DNA of 64,000 nt from Dallia pectoralis (Eukaryota; Chordata; Actinopteri; Esociformes; Umbridae). How positions within the stretch are numbered: the first letter of the stretch is position 1; every line of letters begins with the position of its first letter. The stretch covers positions 18,333,507 through 18,397,506 of the forward strand of contig CM055743.1 in the NCBI GenBank assembly GCA_029465975.1, in the 5' to 3' direction. The position numbers and the translations under genes were made by a program. The notes beneath the pieces were generated by a model. It searched no databases and was not told the origin of the DNA. It worked only from the letters and a program-made list of their open reading frames with translations. Below are positions 29,442 through 39,000 of the stretch, piece after piece.

Positions 29442-32400
29442 TTATGCCCGGGCCTGCTGCTTCTGCTGCTGGAACTCTGCAATTCGGTTCTCCATGAGAG
29501 GCCTAAAGTGTCTAATCAATCCCTGCAGAAATAGAGGATAGGGAGGTTTAATAAGAGTGTGTTGCCCAACTCCACTACTAACACATCGAATACACAGTCT
29601 GTTTCAGTAGCAGTCACTAGAGTGACAAACCCATAAACAGAACCAGCATTATTCACAACCAATGGACTCTGTTGCTGTTGGAAATATGTATTTGGCAAAC
29701 ATGCTCAGGGCCTAGTCTATTTTCTGTGTGCTCACCTGGACAGGCCATGCTGCTCCGTCACCCAGGGCACAGATGGTGTGCCCCTCGATCTGTTTGCTAA
29801 TCTCCCAGATCATGTCAATCTCAGCGGCGCGCGCATCGCCCTTCACAAAGCGCCACATCATCTTGTTCATCCAGTCCACTCCTTCATCAAGGACACAGGG
29901 AACAAGTTAATGAAAGGCGATAAAGATGGGAATGTGATGAAGAGATTAAAAAAACTTTAAAACAGACTAGAAAAGCCAAAAATCGGCACATGAGAAGTGT
30001 CTTACCCTCCCTGCACGGGGTACACTGACCACAGCTCTCGTGTTTGTAGAACTCAATCAAGCGTGCGATTGCTCGGATGACATCCGTCTGCAACGACAAA
30101 ATACGCCGCTCAACCAAATATCCCAGTGTATCGGAACGCATTTCTGTCCTTTAAGGTGTAGTTTGTGATTGGTGAAATGGTGAAGCAATAAAGGGGAGAG
30201 TTATATAATTAAAGACCAAATGCTGTTAATGGGCACAAAACGATGTGGAGTGCCAACACAACCACTACTGTGCCAATTAAGGAAATCTTACAGATTTGTC
30301 CATGACAATGAGAGCGGCAGTGCCGAGGCCAGTCTGGGCCTGCACCAGGCCGTCAAAGTCCATCAGCACCGTGTCGCAGACCGAACGGGGGATGAGGGGT
30401 GTGGATGAGCCTCCGGGGATGACACACAGCAGGTTGTCCCAGCCACCGCGCACACCACCTGGGAGAAAGAGATGTTGAGTCCGGTCAGATAAACAGAGGC
30501 TGGGTGTGGGTGTGTTATCGTAATAAAGCAATGTTTGGTAGGATTACATTCAGCCAGACCTTCAGAATGCCGTTAGGCCGTACCTGCATGTCTCTCAATG
30601 AGGTCCTTTAGGGGAACAGACATCTCCTCCTCGACAGTGCAAGGGGTGTTTACGTGGCCCGAGATGTTAAAAAGCTTCGTGCCCGAATTCCTCTCTCTGC
30701 CAAAGCCAAGGAACCACGTGCCCCCGCGGCGACAAATGGTTGGTGCCACAGCAACGGTTTCCACATTGGCAACAGTTGTTGGGCAACCAAACACACCTGG
30801 GAGAATAATAAAATAGCAGGCACGTTTAGAATTACACTTGGATTAAATGATTAGATTAAACTGTATTGTCATTGGACAGTACAACAAAATGCAGTTTGCA
30901 TCCAACCAGAAGTGCAAAAAAATTGTGCAGGCACACCGGCTGTTAAATGAATCCATATCATACCTACGTCAGCCGGGAACGGTGGCTTCATACAGGGCTT
31001 GCCCACCACAGTAACTCACCTACATCAGCCGGGAACGGGGGCTTCATACAGGGCTTGCCCACCACAGTAACTCACCTACGTCAGCCGGGAATGGGGGCTT
31101 CAGGCGGGGCTTGCCCTGCTTGCCCTCAATCGACTCGATGAGGGCCGTCTCCTCTCCACAGATGTAGGCACCGGCGCCACGCATCACAAACACATCGAAG
31201 TCATAGCCAGAGCCGCAGGCGTTTCTCCCAATCAAACCAGCCGCATATGCCTCGTTGATGGCTACCTGAGATTGGGGGGTAAATCCTTAAATACACTAGA
31301 TTGGGCAACGGCGTGTTATGGCTCTGGCGAGGAAGCTTGCACTGGTCAATGCTTACGTTTCTATCAGACGCACCGTGGCGCATGTCAAAAGCGGCTCTCC
31401 GTGCTACATCGCTAAAGATGGGCGCCTAGTCCTTTCATTCGTTTCAAATTACGTAATTGGGGGATATTCAGAACTATTTTTTGAACTGAACTGATCAACC
31501 AAGCACAGAGCCGCCAAAAACAGACACCCGGCATTAGCTGGAATCACTTTGTGACTCCTGTGGCTTGAAAGGTGGATTATAAACTTGGACATTCTGTGAC
31601 ACAAACCCCAAGCACTCACCTGCAGGTTGGAGGACTCGTTGTAGAACTCTCCCCTGATGTAAATGTAAGCAGCACGAGCTCCCATGGCCCTCCCAGCCAC
31701 CAGGCAGCCCTCCACGAGCTTGTGGGGGTCATTGCGCATGATCTCCCTATCCTTACAGGTGCCTGGCTCTCCTTCATCAGCGTTTACCACCAGGTACTTA
31801 GGCCTGAAAAACAAGTGGAGAAGACAGAGTCAAATGGGGGTATAGTGCAAAGTCACACTAGATCCTTGCTCCGGTGCGTTTAGCATTTCACCGCACTTAT
31901 AGTTGAGACGATTGGGGAGGCTGACCCTACATTAGTAGACCGGGGAAACATTTGGTTAACACCTCACCCTGACATTAACAACACAGATGAACTGAAATAT
32001 TTGGGTGAAATAGCACTCACCTATCAAACTATCTTTTAAAAAGTAGCTTCCAAAATTGTTCCCACCTTGTGGAAGTTGGATGAATTACAGCAACAACACC
32101 ATCAAACCAACTGTCTTACAAAAGCTAGTTGACATTATGTTGGTGAAAAAAAAGAATACAATCTAGACTCATCATGCAGATTAAGTCAGATAGACATCTA
32201 ATGGGAATGCGTGGCCAGGCGAGGTAAACATCGCAACGGACTTTTAAATTAACAGCAGAAGCGATTCCACTGACCTGCCGTCACTGGGCTTGTTCATAAA
32301 TCCCCACTTCATGCCTGTGGGGAACCCGGCTCCACCTCTTCCCCGCAGCCCTGAGACTTTGATCTCGTTGAGGATCCAGTCTACTCCTTTCAAAAGGATC

Positions 32401-32927
32401 TCCTTGGTCTTGTACCAGTCACCACGACTCTGAGCACCCTTCAGCCTGGGACATAACAGAGTAATATTTATCTCTCTTTATCTGCAGAGGTTAAAAATAT
32501 TTGGACAACACTGAACAAAGATATAACATGCACGGAATGTTTTATTTTCCTACATGCGACAAAACCATAACTAAGAGAACACATATCCTGAAGTTGTTTA
32601 CAATGTTATGGGTTATAGAGAACAGTGTGTGATGGTACCTCCAGTCATGTCGACCATACAGGTTGGTGAAAATTCTATCTCGGTCAGCAAGGGGTCCGAA
32701 CGTTGTCTTCTTCGGTGATGCCTACAATAAATTACATGATATAACATTAGTTAGTCACCCAGTGTCTACGACTGTTCAGTTTAAACTTTGTTTACATAAG
32801 TTCCATGGAAAGCTACCTCAACAGTAGTGCTGTTAAATCGTGTGATGGCGGTCACTTTGCCTTGACAGACGGTAGCTGGGGCACAAGCCGCAGCACGCGC
32901 CAGAGCACGCCGGGACAAGGACAACAT
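29442..32927 (-). CDS. ndufv1: NADH:ubiquinone oxidoreductase core subunit V1, mitochondrial (complex I 51-kDa)
   Basis: NDUFV1 accepts electrons from NADH through FMN and a 4Fe-4S cluster (N3) in the matrix arm of complex I. Ten coding exons, all in phase: 32817-32927, 32639-32721, 32275-32445, 31620-31803, 31076-31265, 30584-30796, 30292-30458, 30006-30087, 29736-29881 and 29442-29522. They encode 475 aa (human 464). The N-terminus MLSLSRRALARAAACAPA is Arg/Ala-rich and acid-free, as for a matrix targeting peptide. NADH/FMN motifs: GLRGRGGAGFPTGMKW, NADEGEPGTCKDRE and RGAGAYICGEETALIESIEG. Cluster ligands: ESCGQCTPCREG plus the later TICALGDGAAWP. Near-identity to the human protein along the length makes the call secure. 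The donor region of exon 5 is tandemly triplicated in the following intron. Confidence 0.98.
30845..30940. mobile_element. Dispersed fish repeat fragment (LINE/SINE 3' tail type)
   Basis: ACTGTATTGTCATTGGACAG, TACAACAAAATGCAGTTTGC and ACCAGAAGTGCAAA follow the consensus of a very common teleost repeat tail ('tattgtcattgcacagtacaacgaaatgcagtt'). It lies in the ndufv1 intron between exons 5 and 6. Family assignment is from memory. Confidence 0.55.
30963..31119. repeat. 56-bp tandem triplication covering the ndufv1 exon 5 splice donor
   Basis: CCTACGTCAGCCGGGAA begins at 31075 (true exon end) and recurs at 31019 and 30963, 56 bp apart. Each copy holds about 40 bp of exon-like sequence plus the donor and 15 bp of CACCACAGTAACTC intron. 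Copies at 31019 and 30963 keep donor-like TAG|GTGAGT and TAG|GTATGA. Confidence 0.9.
31804..32274. other. ndufv1 intron 3
   Basis: Intron of about 470 bp between exons 3 and 4. No second feature seen. Confidence 0.6.
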
Positions 32928-33426
32928 CTTGATTACTAGTGAGAAGAGCAACACAGATTAGTGGACAACACAATGACATCATTTGGAGGCTGCAGTCCTA
33001 CCTTCAACAACAGTACAGCAATAGTTTTGGCAACAACTGGACTACAATGCAATGTGACACAAGTAGGAAATATAATTAATAATAAGTACTAGAACCAGAC
33101 AGGCCAGCTAATCGGGCAGAAGAGGATGCATAATGCTGAATACAAATAAACAGGCACAATAGGGCATAAACAACTGCTTTCAAACAATAGTCCCTGGCAC
33201 TGGACTGTCAGGACCTGCATGAATACAACACTATGACCTCCACTGTGCTGTCACTAGCTAACGTTAGCTAGCTTACATGAACGACACGGTACTGGATATG
33301 ATGTACATTCTGGTTTCTTTTTGTTCTACTGTGCTCTTTGTCTCATCCCAGACATGTTCTATAGGGTTCTAGGTTCAATAAAACAGAAAAGCATTCATGT
33401 TGTCATTGCGAAAGAGGTTAACGTAC

Positions 33427-33560
33427 CGTCGAGTTGTCCCGAGCTTGTTACAAAATATTAAGCGGAAACTAAGTCCCCCCTGGCGGAAATAGTCCGTCTC
33501 AAAAATGGTCCGGGTGGCGCTTTTGCAAAGGGTTGCAAAGTATATAAACGTTTGATTTAT
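33427..33560 (-). promoter_or_regulatory. Probable ndufv1 noncoding first exon and promoter
   Basis: The ATG exon has an acceptor (CTTCTCACTAG) only eight bases before the start codon, so a noncoding first exon is expected upstream. A CGACG|GTACGT donor at 33427 on the minus strand fits. Sequence beyond contains no TATA box. Start site not determined. Confidence 0.45.
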
Positions 33561-35289
33561 ATTTTTAAAATGCAAATAGAGCAGTTAACAGTGACAATTA
33601 GTAATTGAAACTTGAGAACAATAACATATAAAAAATGACACCAAATGACAAATAAATAAAAAAGAGTCTAGATGACAATTATGCATTGGATAGGAAATGT
33701 TTACATTTCTCATTTTTTACAGGTCTTCCCTATTATAGATTGCAGGTATTTTTCTAAATCGATATTTAATGAATGGAAAAAGGGATATTAATGTATGAAG
33801 CATTTGCTTAAAAAACATGAATTATTTTTCAATAAACTTTTTTGCTAAATCTGAGCAAAGCAGGCTGTGAACCTTTATTGCAAATCTCCCCTTTTAATGA
33901 AATGCAAACCACTCAATTGTTATCATAAAACCAATATTTTTCTCAAAGATGTCTTGCCACCTCTTTCAACTAATACTTGTGTGCAACCTCCCTTTACCTA
34001 AATAACAGCCGTGACTTCATATAATGAGCAATGAGGTTGGTAAGGGATCTGACACAAGGTCTCCTCACAGAATCTTTCAAAATCCTTCAGATTTCAAGGT
34101 CCGCTTGTGGACTCTTCAGCTCAACCCACAGGTTGTCTATGGGGTTTAGGTCAGGGGACGGGTATGGTACTACTAAAACCTTGACTTTGTGGTAGGTTTT
34201 AAAATAGAATTTTTAAATTAAGTGTACCCAAAGATTGTTGCGTTTGTCAGATGTTCACCTCAGCTGTGTTCCAGTATATTTTGATATTGTGCTATGTCTA
34301 ACCATGTGTCTTGTAAGTTTGGCCTTTCTCTCCTAGCTGTTCTCCTGCTGTTTGTCCTCCCAACCTACCTGCTTGCCTGCGTGTTTTGCCTCCTGCCCTG
34401 TCGTCGCTTCTGTTACCTAGTAGAAACGACGGTAATAATAATAAATACATAATGAAATGAAAAGTGAAAAAGAAAACTAATCACATTAACGTTGCATTTT
34501 TAATTTTATTGTTGATCTTGTTGCGGAACCATGCAGTACCTCGTCAGACCTCCAGGGGTCGGCAGACCTCAAAATAGTTCACATTGACGTACTTTTTGGG
34601 CAACAGAAATAAATAAAAAGTAATATTAGTAAAGCATAACTGAAGGTGTTGCAATGGCATTGAATGATCTAATCCAAGAAGTAAAAAAGCAGAATTAAGA
34701 ATTAAACATTTATCAAGTCCGGAATGATTTTCTCTTCAACATCCAGTTCTAAAAATATGATTTAAGAAAAGCTTTTGTTATGTAGGTATAGGCATGTGTA
34801 TACATTACTTTGGGTGTAACTTGATGTGAAACATCATTGCAAACTCTCTGAAGGGTGTAATTATTCACTGCATCTTCAAACATGTTTCATATTTCAACAT
34901 TGGGATACTTTTGCAAATGGTGCAGGTGTTTATGAGTATATGGAAAGAGATTAATGGATATTTTCTCAAACAATTGAATTGCAGAAATACACGGGGAACC
35001 TTGAATCTCCTCTTGACCTACACTTCAGTTTAGTATTATATATGCTGGGTTGTAGTTTATCTTAATATTACACCTTTATCGAAGACAAACCCAAAAGGTG
35101 TCAGTCATCCTTATCAAACCATTTCCTGACAGTTAGAAACAACTTTAACTGCACCATGTGGAACATGATGGAACATTTCTAAATGATATGCAGCTGAAAC
35201 AGACAAATGTATTACAGTTAGACACAACAATGTTGTTTTAATAAATAAATCAGGACAGTTTAAACACATATTAGAACAGAGTGCCGATA

Positions 35290-35410
35290 TGTCCTATCCA
35301 TCAATCAATTAAAATCTATTTTATTAGGCCCTTTTAACAACAAGAGTTGTCACAAAGTGCTTTTCCAAACGCCCAGCCTGAAACCCGACAGAGAGCACGC
35401 ATCAACAAGT
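35290..35410. mobile_element. Interspersed repeat remnant of salmonid/pike type
   Basis: The phrases ATCAATCAATTAAAATCTAT, TTTATTAGGCCCTTTT, GTCACAAAGTGCTTTTCC and AAACGCCCAGCCTGAAACCC follow the order of a repeat abundant in salmonids ('tcaatcaatcaaatgtatttataaagccc...tcacaaagtgctgtacagaaacccagcctaaaacccc'). This is the main lineage hint in the window. No element ends were resolved. Confidence 0.5.
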
Positions 35411-35645
35411 TGATACATAGTAAATATCCCCCGGGTTTCCTTCCATTGACTTCTAGACCGCGTCAACGTATACTAGCTCTGGCACTGTAAGACAATAACA
35501 TAATCAGCTGACGACGTGGATTATTCATTTGCCCCGAAACTCTTTATTGTCTTTGTCCGATCAACAAAAACATTCCCACACGCTCGAGTCCTGTTCGGTT
35601 TTTTCCATGCTGACATTTGGATGGATGCTGGTGCATTTGAATGGG

Positions 35646-35795
35646 CTAACGTCTGGTTCTAACGTCTGGTTCTAACGTCTGATTCTAACGTCTGCTTGTA
35701 ACGTCTGCTTCTAACGTCTGCTTCTAACGTCTGCTTCTAACGTCTGCTTCTAACGTCTGCTTCTAACGTCTGCTTCTAACGTCTGCTTCTGAATC
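35646..35795. repeat. 13-bp tandem array, about 11 copies
   Basis: CTAACGTCTGCTT repeats every 13 bp; the first copies read CTAACGTCTGGTT. It lies downstream of the last identified HCN exon. Confidence 0.9.
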
Positions 35796-36057
35796 TACTG
35801 AATGTTACTCTGCTAATGAGCGTCTGCTAGACATAAATGTGAATGATGCCTCGTTTGCGCGTTTTCATAGTTGATCTCTCAGTTCGAATAAACCTTCCCA
35901 GATGTAAATCAGGTGTCCATTGTCACGATACTTTCCGGTCGTTATTCGTTGAATGTCAACCGACGTGTCCGACGCGTTTCCGGTCTCAGCTGTAACCGTG
36001 AGAGTCCATCCATTCGTCTGGAGGGACTCATGAGGGGTCCGCGCCTCAGAAACTGAC

Positions 36058-39000
36058 CCGGTCCAGACGGTCCACGGCCACACTCTCAAAGGCCCTCCTC
36101 ATTAGAGGGTGTTCCTCTAGAACCTCGTTGAAGCTGTCCACGCTCAGTGAGTAGAGGCGACAGTAGGTGTCAGCCCGCACGCTTGCTGTACGACGTCCGC
36201 GGGTCAGCAGGCAGATCTCTACGAGAGAGTAGATTTTATTTGGGTTATTCCATGTATTCAAATTACACTTTGAAGGTCAATACTATCTTCCAAAACTGAC
36301 CTAGGGCATGAGTTCAATATTGACTCTCTGGCTTTTAAGAAATAAAGCATTCAGTGTTACTGAAAAGATATACAGTGTCTTTAAAGATATATGTTTGAGG
36401 ATTTCAGTCAAGACTTCTGTGGAGCGAGAGCATGAGAAACACAACGACATATGCTAAAGAACCCTGAAGGTGTCCTGTGGTATCTGTCACCAAGACATTA
36501 CCAGTAGAACCCTGAAGGTGTCCTGTGGTATCTGGAACCAAGACATTACCAGTAGAACCCTGAAGGTGTCCTGTGGTATCTGGCACCAAGACATTACCAG
36601 TACAACCCTGAAGGTGTCCTGTGGTATCTGTCACCAAGACATTAACAGTAGAAACCTGTAGGTGTCCTGTGGTATCTGTCACCAAGACATTACCAGTAGA
36701 ACCCTGAAGGTGTCCTGTGGTATCTGGCACCAAGACATTACCAGTAGAACCCTGAAGGTGTCCTGTGGTATCTGTCACCAAGACATTAGCAGTAGAACCC
36801 TGAAGGTGTCCTGTGGTATCTGGCACCAAGACATTAGCAGTAGAACCCTGAAGGTGTCCTGTGGTATCTGTCACCAAGACATTAGCAGTAGAACCCTGAA
36901 GGTGTCCTGTGGTATCTGTCACCAAGACATTATCAGTAGAACCCTGTAGGTGTCCTGTGGTATCTGGCACCAAGACAATACCAGTAGAACCCTGTAGGTG
37001 TCCTGTGGTATCTGGCACCAAGACATTATCAGTAGAACCCTGTAGGTGTCCTGTGGTATCTGGCACCAAGACAATACCAGTAGAACCCTGAAGGTGTCCT
37101 GTGGTATCTGGCACCAAGACAATACCAGTAGAACCCTGTAGGTGTCCTGTGGTATCTGGCACCAAGACAATACCAGTAGAACCCTGAAGGTGTCCCGTGG
37201 TATCTGTCACCAAGACATTATCAGTAGAACCCTGTAGGTGTCCTGTGGTATCTGGCACCAAGACAATACCAGTAGAACCCTGAAGGTGTCCTGTGGTATC
37301 TGTCACCAAGACATTAACAGTAGAACCCTGAAGGTGTCCCGTGGTATCTGTCACCAAGACATTATCAGTAGAACCCTGTAGGTGTCCTGTGGTATCTGGC
37401 ACCAAGACAATACCAGTAGAACCCTGAAGGTGTCCTGTGGTATCTGTCACTAAGACAATACCCGTAGAACCCTGAAGGTGTCCTGTGGTATCTGGCACCA
37501 AGACATTACCAGTAGAACCCTGAAGGTGTCCTGTGGTATCTGGCACCAAGACATTACCAGTAGAACCCTGAAGGTGTCCTGTGGTATCTGGCACCAAGAC
37601 ATTACCAGTAGAACCCTGAAGGTGTCCTGTGGTATCTGGCACCAAGACAATACCAGTAGAACCCTGAAGGTGTCCTGTGGTATCTGTCACCAAGACAATA
37701 CCAGTAGAACCCTGAAGGTGTCCTGTGGTATCTGGCACCAAGACATTACCAGTAGAACCCTGAAGGTGTCCTGTGGTATCTGGCACCAAGACAATACCAG
37801 TAGAAACCTGAAGGTGTCCTGTGGTATGTAATTGATGAGGAAGAACCAGTGCATAACAATAATGTTTCGTAGTTTGCCTTGTATATTGCATGTAGATAAG
37901 CGTTGTAATGCAGTGTAACACTTGATATAGTCTAGTATGTAAACTAGATCAGACATGTTTTATGTTTCAACGGACAGTGTGCACTGCGAGGCCCTGAAAC
38001 ACTACTTTTTTGATGTTCGATGTGCTACAGCTCAGGTCCAAACTCTTCCTTCTAATTATTAGTGTCCACAATCCTTACTGGGTTATCGAATGACGAAGAA
38101 AACCGCTTACCCCCAAAGTAGGCTCCGTCACTAAGCTGTATGTCTTTTTTACCACGGGGGAGCACAGTGACGCAGCCATGCTGGACGAAGTACATCTTCC
38201 GCCCCAGCGTGCCCTCTCTTATAATGAAATCATTAGGCTGAAAGACCTCAAAGCGTAGCTTGGTCAGAATCACTGTTACGAAATGAGGATCTGTGTTCGC
38301 GAACAGAGGCATGTTAGCCACCAGCCCGCGGCAGTTGTAGCTGACGATTTCCTGAAGCAGAAACACAAGGAGTTATTAAAAACAGAATGTCCTCACAATG
38401 TCTGAATACTGTATAGTCTGTCAGTGTAGCTAATACTTATTTCTTAATTCAGAAGGTCAACTTTTGTATTCCTTAAAAATCCTAAACTATGCCCTATATG
38501 TCTTCTGGTTAAGGTAATTCGAAACCAATTCAAAATCTGCAAAAATCTAACTGTTATTATAGGATTTTCATACAAAAAAGGAATATTGATGTGCTGTTTG
38601 AGATGTTTGATTTGAGGTTTCAGTGTCTTTTAAACTCTTTAAACTAACAGCCCAAATAATGACTTATCTTAATGGTTTTGCTTTCCTCATGTTGAGAAGA
38701 CAGAGGACAAGTGTTTGATTCACAAACCAAAAACAGAGAGAGAGAGAGAGAGTGAAAGAGAGAGATGCATGTGTAATTGAAGAGACCTCCTTGAGCGGAT
38801 CACTGAGTTCTCCCAGAATGCTGTCCTCGTCGAACATCTTCCCCTGGAAGCGGATCTCGTAGTACTCGTGGATTCTTTGCCTCACGTCCGCCGGCAGCTT
38901 GTGGAACGACATGTACTGCTCCACCTGCTTGTACTAGAAACACCGATTCCAGACAGAGAACAACATATGTGGACGGCTTCAATTCAATTCCGGCGTTCAT

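Larger units (their letters stand above)
33561..36057. other. Gap between ndufv1 and the HCN gene, no coding exon found
   Basis: This is where a C-terminal HCN exon would be expected, but no compatible open frame was seen from 33.6 to 35.8 kb. The region is AT-rich with degraded dispersed repeats: about 33960-34200 (CACAGGTTGTCTATGGGGTT TAGGTCAGG type phrase) and 35290-35410. Confidence 0.55.

Noticed and set aside
36404..37921. 505-codon minus-strand ORF with a 16-residue repeat
   Set aside because: It follows the 48-bp array in an HCN intron, starts and ends within array flanks and has no signal peptide or domain. It is an artefact of a period divisible by three.
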